From contig NZ_CP010849.1 of NCBI RefSeq assembly GCF_000931445.1, positions 6,820,001 to 6,884,000 of the forward strand: 64,000 nt of DNA. The letters are read 5' to 3'. Each line of letters begins with the position of its first letter. Within the stretch, counting starts at the first letter, position 1. Below the pieces are notes generated by a model. The model had not been told where the DNA came from. It did no database searches and saw only the letters and a program-made list of their open reading frames with translations. The DNA is from Streptomyces cyaneogriseus subsp. noncyanogenus. GTDB lineage: Bacteria > Actinomycetota > Actinomycetes > Streptomycetales > Streptomycetaceae. Both the position numbers and the translations under genes were made by a program. Below are positions 36,598 to 45,940 of this stretch, one piece after another.

Positions 36598-37877
36598 ACC
36601 GCTTCCGCGTCCTGATCCTCACCACCGCGACCCTCGCCGCGTCCCTCGTCGCCGCACCGGCCCAGGCCGCCGGCGCCGCCGCGCCCGCCCCGCCCCGCAC
36701 CGGCTTCGAGCAGTCGGACGGCGCCCGCTGGACCACGCAGCCCGAGGAGCAGCGCCTCCTGGCCGCCGCCGACCGGGCGAGCCACCGGGTCCGGGTGGAG
36801 CGCGTCGGCACCACGAAGCAGAACCGGCCGATCCGGCTCGTCACCCTCGGCCGCGCGTCCGCCCCGCACAAGGTGCTGCTGGTGTGCAGCCAGCACGGCG
36901 ACGAACCCGCGGGCCGCGAGGCGTGCCTGTCCACCGTCCGCGACCTGGCGTACGCGACCGACCGGCGCACCCGGCGCTTCCTGGACCGCACGGCCGTGCT
37001 CGTCGTCCCCACCGCCAACCCCGACGGCCGGGCCGCCGACACCCGCGGCAACGGCGACGGCGTCGACATCAACCGCGACCACCTCGCCCTGCGGACCGCC
37101 GAGGCCCGCGCCCTGGCCGCCGTCGTCCGCGACCGGCGCCCCGACGTCATCTACGACCTGCACGAGTACGGCGCCACGCCCCCGTACTACGACAAGGACC
37201 TGTTCGACCTGTGGCCGCGCAACCTCAACACCCGGGACGCCGTCCACGACGAGGCCCGGACCCTGTCGGAGGCGTACGTGCGCCCCGCCGCCGGGGCGGC
37301 CGGCCACTCGACCGGCACCTACGGCATCTGGACCGACCCGGTCACCGGCGAACCCGTCCGGCAGACCGCCGGTGACGGCCAGGAGCGCATCCTGCGGAAC
37401 ATGTCCGGCGTCAAGCACGCCGTCGGACTGCTCATCGAGAGCCGCGTCGATGCGCTCACCGACGAGGAGCGGGCCGACGAGGCACTCAGCAACCGCCGCC
37501 GTGTGCGCTCCCAACTAGCCGCTCTCGACGGCCTGTTCGCCTACGCCGACGAGCGGCGCGGACGGATCGGGGCGGCCACCGCGAGCGCCCGCGGCGCGGG
37601 CCTGCACGACACCGGCCCGGTGTATCTGGGCGGTGTCGACAACGACCCGCCCGAGCCTTCCGAGGTGCTCCGGGACCCGCCCTGCGCCTACCGGCTCGAC
37701 GCCGCCCAGTACGCGGAGTTCGGCGACGAACTCGCCCTGCACGGCGTCCGCGCGCACCGCGACGGCGACGGCGCCCTGGTGCCGCTGCGGCAGTCCGCGC
37801 GCGCCCTCGTCCCGCTGCTGCTCGACGAGCGTGCCGCCTACCACCTGACGGAGGGGGTGCCCGTCACCCGCTGCTGA
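36594..37877 (+). CDS. Secreted M14-family zinc carboxypeptidase
   Basis: Exported metallocarboxypeptidase of 427 residues. The signal peptide is [20 protein letters not shown]. Zinc ligands are in SQHGDEPAG (His and Glu) and in the YDLHEYG histidine; the NPDGR and NRDH motifs are present, and the catalytic glutamate is probably in VGLLIESR. The GTG start overlaps the S15 stop, so the two enzymes are produced together, attacking peptides from opposite ends. Length and motifs fit the actinobacterial M14 group. Peptide specificity is unknown. Confidence 0.87.
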   Translation: MNRFRVLILTTATLAASLVAAPAQAAGAAAPAPPRTGFEQSDGARWTTQPEEQRLLAAADRASHRVRVERVGTTKQNRPIRLVTLGRASAPHKVLLVCSQHGDEPAGREACLSTVRDLAYATDRRTRRFLDRTAVLVVPTANPDGRAADTRGNGDGVDINRDHLALRTAEARALAAVVRDRRPDVIYDLHEYGATPPYYDKDLFDLWPRNLNTRDAVHDEARTLSEAYVRPAAGAAGHSTGTYGIWTDPVTGEPVRQTAGDGQERILRNMSGVKHAVGLLIESRVDALTDEERADEALSNRRRVRSQLAALDGLFAYADERRGRIGAATASARGAGLHDTGPVYLGGVDNDPPEPSEVLRDPPCAYRLDAAQYAEFGDELALHGVRAHRDGDGALVPLRQSARALVPLLLDERAAYHLTEGVPVTRC

Positions 37878-37961
37878 GGAATGACATCGGCGTCACCCGG
37901 GGTAGAAGAGGCCGCGCCTGGGAACGATTCCGGCCACCTACCGGCCGAAAGGGTGCTGCCT

Positions 37962-39695
37962 GTGACGCACGACGAGCACGACGAGGAACGCGACGAGCAA
38001 CGCCACACGCCAGGCTCGCTTCCGGGTTCGGAAGCGGGCCTGCCCGGCCGGGAACGGCCCCGCACCGACCGGGTCGTCTTCGGGGTGACGGCCGCGCTCA
38101 CCCTCGCCTTCGTGATCTGGGGCGCCGTCGCGACCGACTCGCTCACGGACGTCTCCACCAGCATGCTCGGCGGGCTGATGCACAACGGCGGCTGGGCGTT
38201 CATGCTGGCCGCCTCGGGCTTCGTCGTCTTCGCTCTCTGGCTCGCGGCCGGCCGCTACGGCCGGATCCACCTCGGCGCCGAGGGCGAGGAACCCGAGTTC
38301 CGCACCGTGTCCTGGGTCGCCATGATGTTCAGCGCGGGCATGGGCATCGGCCTGATGTTCTACGGCGTGAGCGAGCCGCTCGCCCACTACGCCACCGCCC
38401 CGCCCGGCACCGATCCGGCCGACTCCGGCGACCGTATGGAGACGGCCATGGCCACCACCCTCTTCCACTGGACGCTCCACCCCTGGGGCATCTACGCCGT
38501 GGTCGGCCTCGCCATCGCCTACAGCACCTTCCGCAGGCGCCGCCGCCAGACCATCAGTGCCGTCTTCACCCCGCTCATCGGCGAGAAGCACGCCGGCGGC
38601 GTCGGCGGCCGGATCATCGACATGCTCGCCATCGTCGCCACCGTCTTCGGCTCCGCGGCCTCCCTCGGGCTCGGTGCGCTCCAGATCGGCTCCGGAGCGG
38701 AGGAGCTGGGCTGGATGGACGAGGCGAGCACCGGGCTGCTGGTCGCCGTCATCGCCGTGCTGACCGCGGCGTTCGTCGCGTCCGCGGTCTCCGGTGTCGA
38801 GCGCGGCATCCAGTGGCTGTCGAACACCAACATGGTGCTGGCACTGGTCCTCGCCCTGTTCGTGTTCGTGGCGGGCCCCACCGTCATCGTCCTCGACCTG
38901 CTGCCGACCTCCGTCTTCGCCTACCTCGGCGACCTGCCCCAGCTCGCCGGCCGCACCGAGGCCAGCGGCGGCGAGGGCGTCGCCGGCTGGCTCGGCAGCT
39001 GGACCGTCTTCTACTGGGCCTGGTGGATCTCCTGGACGCCGTTCGTCGGCATGTTCATCGCCCGCATCAGCCGGGGGCGCACGATCCGGCAGTTCGTCGG
39101 CGGCGTCATCCTCGTCCCCAGCACCGTCAGCCTGGTCTGGTTCGCGGTCTTCGGCGGCTCGGCCATGAAGATGCGGGAACAGGGGCGGCTCGGCGAGGAG
39201 ACCACCCCCGAGGGCCGGCTCTTCGCCGTTCTGGCGGAGTTCCCCGTCGCGACCGCCACCAGCCTGCTGGTGATGGTCCTCGTCGGCATCTTCTTCGTCT
39301 CCGGCGCCGACGCGGCCTCGATCGTGATGGGCACCCTCTCGCAGCGGGGCGCCCTCGAACCGAGCCGTGCGGTGGTGGTCTTCTGGGGGGTGGTCACGGG
39401 CGCGGTGGCGGCCGTCATGCTCCTGGTCGGCAGCGGCCAGGGCGACGCGCTGACCGGCTTGCAGAACCTGACGATCCTCGCGGCCGCCCCGTTCGTCATC
39501 GTGATGGTCCTCATGTGTGTCGCCCTCCTGCGCGATCTGCGCCGCGACCCGGTCGTCGTCCGCGGCGAGATGGGCTCCGAGGCCGTGGAGCTGGCGGTGA
39601 TCGAGGGCCACAAGCGGTACGACGGCGACTTCCAGATCCGCGTCGGCCCGGGCCCCGGCACGGAGGTGGAGGGCGACCCGATCGGCCGCCCCTGA
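37962..39695 (+). CDS. BCCT-family betaine/carnitine/choline transporter
   Basis: Membrane transporter of about 577 residues with twelve spans, family BCCT. Diagnostic sequences: MMFSAGMGIGLMFYGVSEPL and the tryptophan-rich segment FYWAWWISWTPFVGMFIARI, followed by RTIRQF. It imports a quaternary amine such as glycine betaine, usually with sodium or protons. The GTG at 37962 (VTHDEHDEERDE) has AAAGGG well spaced; an ATG at 37881 would add 27 polar residues. Acidic N-terminus and C-terminus may act as osmosensors, as in related carriers (inference). Confidence 0.88.
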   Translation: MTHDEHDEERDEQRHTPGSLPGSEAGLPGRERPRTDRVVFGVTAALTLAFVIWGAVATDSLTDVSTSMLGGLMHNGGWAFMLAASGFVVFALWLAAGRYGRIHLGAEGEEPEFRTVSWVAMMFSAGMGIGLMFYGVSEPLAHYATAPPGTDPADSGDRMETAMATTLFHWTLHPWGIYAVVGLAIAYSTFRRRRRQTISAVFTPLIGEKHAGGVGGRIIDMLAIVATVFGSAASLGLGALQIGSGAEELGWMDEASTGLLVAVIAVLTAAFVASAVSGVERGIQWLSNTNMVLALVLALFVFVAGPTVIVLDLLPTSVFAYLGDLPQLAGRTEASGGEGVAGWLGSWTVFYWAWWISWTPFVGMFIARISRGRTIRQFVGGVILVPSTVSLVWFAVFGGSAMKMREQGRLGEETTPEGRLFAVLAEFPVATATSLLVMVLVGIFFVSGADAASIVMGTLSQRGALEPSRAVVVFWGVVTGAVAAVMLLVGSGQGDALTGLQNLTILAAAPFVIVMVLMCVALLRDLRRDPVVVRGEMGSEAVELAVIEGHKRYDGDFQIRVGPGPGTEVEGDPIGRP

Positions 39696-39743
39696 ACCAC
39701 CGCCGCGGCGAACGCCCCGCCGACGGGGGCCCGGTACGCACCT

Positions 39744-39813
39744 GTACGCACGGGACTCGCCCGGTGCGCACGGGACTCGCCCGGTGCGCGCGGGACTCGC
39801 CCGGTGCGCGCGG
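39744..39813. repeat. 20-bp tandem repeat, 3.5 copies
   Basis: The unit GTACGCACGGGACTCGCCCG (39744-39763) is repeated at 39764 and 39784 with one or two changes, then for ten more bases from 39804. It lies in the gap between the BCCT transporter and the oxidase. No spacers are present, so it is not a CRISPR array. Confidence 0.8.
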
Positions 39814-39859
39814 CGGCCGGGCCCCGCCTTCCGCCCGCCGCGCCGCCGCGCCGCCGTGC

Positions 39860-40810
39860 TCAGCCCTCCGCCAGTACGGCCGCCTCCCGCGCACACCCCC
39901 AGGCCACCGTCACGCCCGCGCCGCCATGGCCGTAGTTGTGCACCACCACCCGTCCGTCCGGCCGCACCTCGCGCTCCAGGCGCACGGCCTCCCGGGCCGG
40001 CCGCAGACCCACCCGGTGCGCGAGGATCCGCGCCCCGGCGATCTCGGGCCGCAGCGCCGCGCACCGCCGGACGATCGCCTCGGCCGTCGCCGGGTCCGGC
40101 TCCGGCGACCAGGCGTCCTCCTCCGCGGTACCGCCCAGCACCAGCCCGCCGGGCTGCGGGAAGAAGTACGCCATCCCCGCCGAGGGGCCGGTGGACACCA
40201 GCCAGGTGCGGATGCCGGGGTTCTCCACCACGACCAACTGGCCGCGCACCGGCCGGACGGACGGATCCGGTACGAGCGTACGGGCGCCCAGCCCCGTGCA
40301 GTTGACCACGACCCGGGCCGGGACCCGGGCCAGATCGGACACCGCGCGCTCCTCCACGACCCCGCCCGCCGCCTCCAGCCGGCCCCGCAGCCACGCCAGA
40401 TGGGCCGGCATGTCGATGAGCGGCAGCCGTGCCCACAGCCCCGCCCCGCGGTACTCCTCGGCGGTCGCCGCCCGCAGACCGGGCAGCCGGGACGCCGTCC
40501 ACGCCACGGCCTCGTCCAGCCCGGTCTCGCCCAGCACCCCTTCGGCCATGCGCACGCCGGTCTCGCCGGGACGCGCCGCCAGCTCCTCGTACACGTCCAG
40601 GGAGCGCAGCGCCCACGCCCGGGCGAGCGCCACCGGCTCGATCCGGTACGGCCACCACAGCGCGCCCGCGACCGCCGAGGTGGTCCGTTCCGCGGGATCC
40701 CGCGTCCACACCCGTACCCGCCGGCCCCGTTCGGCGAGGACGAGGGCCGTCGTCAGCCCGATCACCCCGCCGCCGACCACGACGACCTCGTCATCCTCTC
40801 CGGTCTCCAC
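39860..40810 (-). CDS. D-amino-acid oxidase (FAD)
   Basis: Flavoprotein of 316 residues resembling D-amino-acid oxidase. The FAD dinucleotide-binding motif VVVVGGGVIGLTTALVLAER is at the N-terminus; AGALWWPYR, VVNCTGLGARTL, VRGQLVVVENPG and the C-terminal VVHNYGHGGAGVTVAWGCA motif follow. The enzyme deaminates D-amino acids with release of hydrogen peroxide and ammonia. The GTG start at 40810 has a poor ribosome site and is uncertain. Location next to peptidase and transporter genes fits amino-acid salvage. Confidence 0.85.
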   Translation of the reverse strand: METGEDDEVVVVGGGVIGLTTALVLAERGRRVRVWTRDPAERTTSAVAGALWWPYRIEPVALARAWALRSLDVYEELAARPGETGVRMAEGVLGETGLDEAVAWTASRLPGLRAATAEEYRGAGLWARLPLIDMPAHLAWLRGRLEAAGGVVEERAVSDLARVPARVVVNCTGLGARTLVPDPSVRPVRGQLVVVENPGIRTWLVSTGPSAGMAYFFPQPGGLVLGGTAEEDAWSPEPDPATAEAIVRRCAALRPEIAGARILAHRVGLRPAREAVRLEREVRPDGRVVVHNYGHGGAGVTVAWGCAREAAVLAEG

Positions 40811-40999
40811 ACGGGGACGGTAGCCGAACGGGGCGCGCCGCGTTCGGGAACGTCAGGCACCGCCGAGGGGCCAGCCTCCGGCCATCCGGCCCCCCGGCCC
40901 CTGCGCGGCCCGGTCGAGCCCGCGCCGCGGCCGGGCGGCGCCGCGCGCCGGAAACCGGGCTGAGGCGGCGGGGGAGCGGCCGTTAGGATCGGCGGTCTG

Positions 41000-42637
41000 A
41001 TGACTGCCACCCTCGTCGCCAAGGACCTCGCCGCCGGCCACGGCGACCGCTCCCTGTTCGCCGGCCTCGACCTCGTCGTCGCGCCCGGCGACGTGATCGG
41101 CCTGGTCGGCGCCAACGGCGCCGGCAAGTCCACGCTGCTGCGGATGCTCGCCGGGCTGACCGCGCCGGAACAGGGCGAGGTCCGGCTGTCCCCGCCGGCC
41201 GCGACCGTCGGGCACCTGCCCCAGGAGCCGGAGCGCCGCCCGGGCGAGACCGTCCGGGCCTTCCTGGCCCGCCGCACGGGCGTCGCCGACGCCCAGCGCG
41301 CGATGGACCAGGCCACCCAGGCGCTGGTCGACGGCGCCCCCGGTGCCGACGACGCCTACGCCACCAGCCTGGAGCGGTGGCTCGCGCTCGGCGGCGCCGA
41401 CCTGGACGAGCGCGCGGAGGAGGTGGCCGGCACCCTCGGCCTGGCGGTCGATCTGGACCAGCCGATGACCTCGCTCTCCGGCGGCCAGGCCGCCCGGGCC
41501 GGCCTGGCCTCCCTCCTGCTCTCCCGCTACGACGTCTTCCTCCTCGACGAGCCGACCAACGACCTGGACCTGGACGGCCTGGACCGCCTGGAACGCTTCG
41601 TGTCCGGCCTGCGCGCGGGCACGGTCGTCGTCAGCCACGACCGCGAGTTCCTGGCCCGCACCGTCACCAAGGTCCTCGAACTCGACCTCGCCCAGGGGCG
41701 GATCAACCTCTACGGCGGCGGCTACGAGGGCTACCTGGAGGAGCGGGAGACCGCCCGGCGGCACGCCCGTGAGGACTACGAGGAGTACGCCGACAAGAAG
41801 GCGGCCCTGGAGGAGCGGGCGCGGACGCAGCGCGCCTGGATGGACAAGGGTGTCAAGAACGCCCGGCGCAAGGCGGGTGACAACGACAAGGTCGGTCGCA
41901 AGTTCCGCAGCGAGGCCAGTGAGAAGCAGGCCGCCAAGGCCCGTCAGACCCAGCGGCTGATCGAGCGCCTGGACGCCGTCGAGGAGCCCCGCAAGGAGTG
42001 GGAGCTGCGGATGGAGATCGCGGCGGCCCCGCGCTCGGGAGCGGTCGTCGCCACCCTCCGGGACGCCGAGGTGCGGCGCGCCGGCTTCACCCTCGGACCG
42101 GTGTCCCTCCAGATCGACTGGGCGGACCGGGTGGCCGTCACCGGGGCCAACGGGGCGGGCAAGTCCACCCTGCTCGGCGCTCTCCTCGGCCGGGTCCCCC
42201 TGGACGCCGGGCACGCCGCGCTCGGCTCGGGCGTCCTCCTGGGCGAGGTGGACCAGGCCCGCGCCCTGTTCCACGGGTCCGAGTCGCTGCTGGACGCCTT
42301 CCGCGCCGCGGTCCCGGACACCGAACCGGTCGAGGTCCGCACGCTGCTGGCCAAGTTCGGCCTCAAGACGGACCACATCCTGCGCCCGGCCGCCGGCCTC
42401 TCCCCGGGGGAGCGCACCCGCGCCGCCCTCGCCCTGCTCCAGGGCCGGGGCGTCAATCTGCTGGTGCTGGACGAGCCGACCAACCACCTCGACCTGCCGG
42501 CGATCGAGCAGCTCGAGTCGGCCCTGGACGCCTACGAGGGCACCCTGCTGCTGGTCACCCACGACCGTCGGATGCTGGACGCGGTCCGCGTGACCCGCCG
42601 CCTGGAGGTCGCCGACGGCAAGGTGACGGAACGCTAG
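41000..42637 (+). CDS. ABC-F ATPase (second copy)
   Basis: Soluble double-ATPase of 545 residues. Cassette one: GLVGANGAGKST, SLSGGQ and LLDEPTNDLDL; cassette two: GANGAGKST, LSPGER and VLDEPTNHLDL. The linker (about 245-340) is charged and rich in Lys/Arg. This looks like a general translation-factor or low-level resistance ABC-F, not the same subgroup as the gene at 19610. It is divergent from the D-amino-acid oxidase gene and ends before a long hairpin at 42738. Confidence 0.87.
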   Translation: MTATLVAKDLAAGHGDRSLFAGLDLVVAPGDVIGLVGANGAGKSTLLRMLAGLTAPEQGEVRLSPPAATVGHLPQEPERRPGETVRAFLARRTGVADAQRAMDQATQALVDGAPGADDAYATSLERWLALGGADLDERAEEVAGTLGLAVDLDQPMTSLSGGQAARAGLASLLLSRYDVFLLDEPTNDLDLDGLDRLERFVSGLRAGTVVVSHDREFLARTVTKVLELDLAQGRINLYGGGYEGYLEERETARRHAREDYEEYADKKAALEERARTQRAWMDKGVKNARRKAGDNDKVGRKFRSEASEKQAAKARQTQRLIERLDAVEEPRKEWELRMEIAAAPRSGAVVATLRDAEVRRAGFTLGPVSLQIDWADRVAVTGANGAGKSTLLGALLGRVPLDAGHAALGSGVLLGEVDQARALFHGSESLLDAFRAAVPDTEPVEVRTLLAKFGLKTDHILRPAAGLSPGERTRAALALLQGRGVNLLVLDEPTNHLDLPAIEQLESALDAYEGTLLLVTHDRRMLDAVRVTRRLEVADGKVTER

Positions 42638-42737
42638 TGCCGGGAAACCGGTGAGCGTCCGTGGGCCCGGCACCGCGGCGGACGGCGGGGGCAGGATCGC
42701 CGGCCGCGGCCCGGACGCCGGGCGGTGCCGGGAGTGA

Positions 42738-42778
42738 CCGCGGGCGCCGGACCGCGCCGTGCGGTCCGGCGCCCGCGG
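42738..42778. terminator. Perfect 18-base-arm hairpin, bidirectional terminator
   Basis: CCGCGGGCGCCGGACCGC (42738-42755), loop GCCGT, then the exact complement to 42778. It lies between the convergent ABC-F and sugar-kinase genes. There is no T-run, but stem stability is extreme. Confidence 0.8.
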
Positions 42779-42787
42779 GCCCGTCCG

Positions 42788-43756
42788 TCAGCCCGCGAAG
42801 TGGCGGCGCGCCCGCGCGTGCGCGTCCGGGGGAGCCCCGATCGCGTCCAGCCCCAGCAGGGCCGCTCCCAGGACCGGCCGCTCCGTCACCACCCGCGGCG
42901 TCGCCTTCGGCGCCCGGTCCCTCAGCAGCCGGGCCACGCGGTCGTCGAGCTGCGGGTGGCGGGCGGCCAGGACGCTGCCGCCCAGCAGGACCGGCACCTC
43001 GTCGTCGAGGAGGTCCAGCCGGCGCAGCGCCACGGTCGCCATCGCCACCACCTCGTCGGCCATCCGGTCGACCAGGGCACGGGCCACCGGATCGCCGTCC
43101 GCCGCCGTGGCGAAGAGGACCGGGGTCAGCTCGTGGCGCCGGTCCATCGGGATCCTGCCCAGGTGCAGCGCCTCGATCAGGGCGTACATGGAGTCCAGGC
43201 CGAAATGGGCGGGGAGCGCGCGCATCAGGGCCGTCGCCTCGCCGCGGCCGTCCTCCGCCCGTGCCGCGTACCACAGGGCCTCCTCGGCCAGGCCCCCGCC
43301 GCCGCCCCAGTCGCCGGAGATCTTCCCGATGGCGGGGAAGCGGGCGGTGCGGCCGTCCGGCAGCATGCCGGCGCAGTTGACGCCCGCGCCGCACACCACG
43401 GCGACACCGCGCGGCTCGGCGTCCTCCAGCAGACCCGCCCGCAGCACCGCGAAGGTGTCGTTGCGGACGTCGACGGCCGGTGCCCACCCGCGGGCGCGCA
43501 GCGCCGCCGCCAGTTCCCGCTCCTCCACCGGCAGGTCGGCGTTGGCCAGGCACGCCGACACATGGCCGGCCGTGCCGACGCCCGCCTGCGCGAACGCGCG
43601 GCCGACGGCGTCCGCCAGGACGTCCACCGCGGGCTCGACGCCCACCCTGGGCGGCTGGAAGCCGCCGCCGCGGGCCGTGCCGACGACCCGGCCGTCGGCG
43701 GTCACCACCGCGACGTCGGTCTTGCTGTTGCCCGCGTCGATGGCGAGGACCGTCAT
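42788..43756 (-). CDS. BadF/BadG-type N-acetylglucosamine/sugar kinase
   Basis: ASKHA-fold kinase of 322 residues. The first phosphate motif is VLAIDAGNSKTDVAVV; further motifs are ACLANADLPVEE, VRNDTFAVLRAG, VVCGAGVNCAG and GKISGDWGGGGGLAEEALW. These match the BadF/BadG/BcrA/BcrD group that includes eukaryote-like N-acetylglucosamine kinase. Its ATG overlaps the GH4 gene stop (ATGA), making it the last gene of the sugar operon. It probably phosphorylates an imported sugar before or after cleavage by the GH4 enzyme. Confidence 0.85.
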   Translation of the reverse strand: MTVLAIDAGNSKTDVAVVTADGRVVGTARGGGFQPPRVGVEPAVDVLADAVGRAFAQAGVGTAGHVSACLANADLPVEERELAAALRARGWAPAVDVRNDTFAVLRAGLLEDAEPRGVAVVCGAGVNCAGMLPDGRTARFPAIGKISGDWGGGGGLAEEALWYAARAEDGRGEATALMRALPAHFGLDSMYALIEALHLGRIPMDRRHELTPVLFATAADGDPVARALVDRMADEVVAMATVALRRLDLLDDEVPVLLGGSVLAARHPQLDDRVARLLRDRAPKATPRVVTERPVLGAALLGLDAIGAPPDAHARARRHFAG

Positions 43757-45018
43757 GCCCACGCGAGATGCTCCCGGTTGTGCGCGATCAACTGGTCCGT
43801 GAGCCGCTCGGCGTACTCGTACTGGCCCACCAGCGGATGGGCGAGCAGCGCCGTGAAGACCCGCTCGCGCCCGCCATGCAGGGCGGCCTGGAGGGCCAGG
43901 TCCTCGTAGGCCGTGACGTGGGCGATCAGGCCCGCCTGGAGCGGGTCGAGCCGCGGCACCGGCAGCGGGCGCGCGCCCCGGCCGTCCACGGCCGCCTGCA
44001 CCTCGATCACCGCGTCGTCGGGGAGGAAGGGCAGCGTGCCGTTGTTGTACGTGTTCACCACCTGGTGCGGCGAGCCCCCCGCGGCGAGCAGCGAGGCGGC
44101 CAGGTCGACGGCAGCCTCGCTGTAGAAGGCACCGCCCCGCTTGGCCAGCAGCTCCGGCTTCTCGTCCAGCGCCGGGTCGCCGTACATCTCCAGCAGCTCC
44201 CGCTCCATCTGCGCGACCTGGGCCGCCCGGGACGGCCTGGTGCGCAGTTCCCGTACGACCTCGTCGTGCTGGTAGTAGTAGCGCAGGTAGTACGAGGGGA
44301 CGACGCCGAGGCGGTCGAGGAGCGCGCGCGGCATGTGCAGGTCCTCGGCGATCGCGTCGCCGTGCTCGCCGATCAGGCGCGGCAGCACGTCCTCGCCGTC
44401 CGGGCCGCCCAGGCGCACGCCGCGCTCCCAGGTGAGGTGGTTGAGGCCGACGTGGTCGAGGTGCACCCGGGCCGGTTCCACCCCGAGCAGCTTCGCGAAC
44501 TTGCGCTGGAAGCCGATGGCGACGTTGCACAGGCCGACCGCCTTGTGGCCGGCCCCCAGCAGCGCCCGCGTCACGATGCCCACCGGGTTGGTGAAGTCGA
44601 TGATCCAGGCGTCCGGGTTGGTGCGGCGCACCCGCTCGGCGATGTCGAGGACGACCGGCACGGTGCGCAGCGCCTTGGCGAGGCCGCCGGCGCCCGTGGT
44701 CTCCTGGCCGACGCAGCCGCACTCCAGGGGCCAGGTCTCGTCCTGTTCGCGGGCGGCCTGCCCGCCGACGCGCAGTTGCAGCAGCACCGCGTCCGCGTCG
44801 GCGACCCCGGCGTCCACATCGCTCGTGGTGCGGACGGCGCCCGGGTGGCCCTGCTTGGCGAAGATGCGCCGGGCCAGGCCGCCCACCAGCTCCAGCCGGT
44901 CGGCGGCCGGGTCGACGAGGACGAGCTCCTCGATGGGCAGGGTGTCCCTCAACCGCGCGAATCCGTCGACGAGTTCGGGTGTGTAGGTCGATCCTCCGCC
45001 GACCACAGCGAGCTTCAT
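43753..45018 (-). CDS. Family GH4 6-phospho-glycosidase
   Basis: NAD- and metal-dependent GH4 enzyme of 421 residues. The NAD motif is LAVVGGGSTYTPELV at the N-terminus; metal-binding cysteine and histidine lie in VGLCNVAIGFQ and GLNHLTWERG; the NTYNNGTLPFLPDDAVIEVQ block is typical of the 6-phospho-beta-glucosidase branch. GH4 enzymes use an oxidation-elimination mechanism. Most act on phosphorylated disaccharides imported by PTS systems; here the partner is an ABC importer plus a kinase, which supplies the phosphate differently. Confidence 0.88.
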   Translation of the reverse strand: MKLAVVGGGSTYTPELVDGFARLRDTLPIEELVLVDPAADRLELVGGLARRIFAKQGHPGAVRTTSDVDAGVADADAVLLQLRVGGQAAREQDETWPLECGCVGQETTGAGGLAKALRTVPVVLDIAERVRRTNPDAWIIDFTNPVGIVTRALLGAGHKAVGLCNVAIGFQRKFAKLLGVEPARVHLDHVGLNHLTWERGVRLGGPDGEDVLPRLIGEHGDAIAEDLHMPRALLDRLGVVPSYYLRYYYQHDEVVRELRTRPSRAAQVAQMERELLEMYGDPALDEKPELLAKRGGAFYSEAAVDLAASLLAAGGSPHQVVNTYNNGTLPFLPDDAVIEVQAAVDGRGARPLPVPRLDPLQAGLIAHVTAYEDLALQAALHGGRERVFTALLAHPLVGQYEYAERLTDQLIAHNREHLAWA

Positions 45019-45026
45019 AGCAGTTC

Positions 45027-45935
45027 TCAGCCCTTTACTCCGGTGAGGGTGACGCCTTCGACGAAGGCTTTCTGTGCGAAGAAGAAGACGATGCAGACCG
45101 GCGCCATGACCAGCAGCGTCGCGGCCATCGTCAGGTTCCAGTTGACGCTGTGCGCGGACTTGAAGGATTCCAGACCGTAACTCAGCGTCCAGGAGGCCGG
45201 GTTCTGGGCGGCGTAGATCTGCGGCCCGAAGTAGTCGTTCCAGCAGTAGAAGAACTGGAACAGCGCGATGGCGGCGATGCCCGGCTTGGCCATCGGCACC
45301 ACGATCCGCAGCAGGGTGCGCAGTTCGCCGCAGCCGTCGACCTTCGCCGACTCGATGTACTCCTTCGGGATCGTCAGCAGGAACTGGCGGAGCAGGAAGA
45401 TCGAGTACGCGTCGCCGAACGCCATCGGGATGATCAGCGGCCAGAGCGTGCCGGACAGATGGAACTGCTGGGCCCACACCAGGTACATCGGGATCACGAT
45501 GACCTGCGGCGGCAGCATCATCGTCGAGATGACGAGGATCATCGCCGTACGGCGGCCGCGGAAGCGGAACTTGGCCAGCGCGTAGGCGACGGGGATCGCC
45601 GAGCAGACCGTGAACAGCGTGCCCAGACCGGCGTAGATCAGGGAGTTCTTCCACCAGTCCAGGAAGCCGTCCGTGCGGAAGACGGTCGTGTAGTTCTCCC
45701 AGTGCCACGCGTGCGGCCACAGGTCGCCGCTCATCGCCTGGTCGTCGCTCATCACGGACGTCAGGAAGACGAACACGAACGGCAGGACGAACAGCAGGGC
45801 CACCGCGACGGCGACGCTGTGCACGGCGATCCAGTGCAGGACCCGCCGGCGGCGGGCGCGCCGGCGGGCCGGGCCGCTTTCGCGCTCACGCTCGGCGGCG
45901 ACGGCGGGGGCCGTGATCGGTGTCGTAGAGGTCAT
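45027..45935 (-). CDS. Carbohydrate ABC transporter permease (MalG type)
   Basis: Inner-membrane permease of 302 residues with six predicted spans. The EAA loop is YIESAKVDGCGELRTLLRIV followed by VPMAKPG. The N-terminal cytoplasmic segment is arginine-rich (ARRRARRRRVLHW). It forms the channel with the permease encoded just upstream (five-base gap). No ATPase gene is in the operon; as with other Streptomyces sugar ABC systems, a shared ATPase such as MsiK probably energises it (inference). Confidence 0.88.
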   Translation of the reverse strand: MTSTTPITAPAVAAERERESGPARRRARRRRVLHWIAVHSVAVAVALLFVLPFVFVFLTSVMSDDQAMSGDLWPHAWHWENYTTVFRTDGFLDWWKNSLIYAGLGTLFTVCSAIPVAYALAKFRFRGRRTAMILVISTMMLPPQVIVIPMYLVWAQQFHLSGTLWPLIIPMAFGDAYSIFLLRQFLLTIPKEYIESAKVDGCGELRTLLRIVVPMAKPGIAAIALFQFFYCWNDYFGPQIYAAQNPASWTLSYGLESFKSAHSVNWNLTMAATLLVMAPVCIVFFFAQKAFVEGVTLTGVKG

Positions 45936-45940
45936 GTCGG

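Noticed and set aside
39744-39813. Short tandem repeats as a possible CRISPR array
   Set aside because: Units follow one another directly without spacers, and no cas genes are present.
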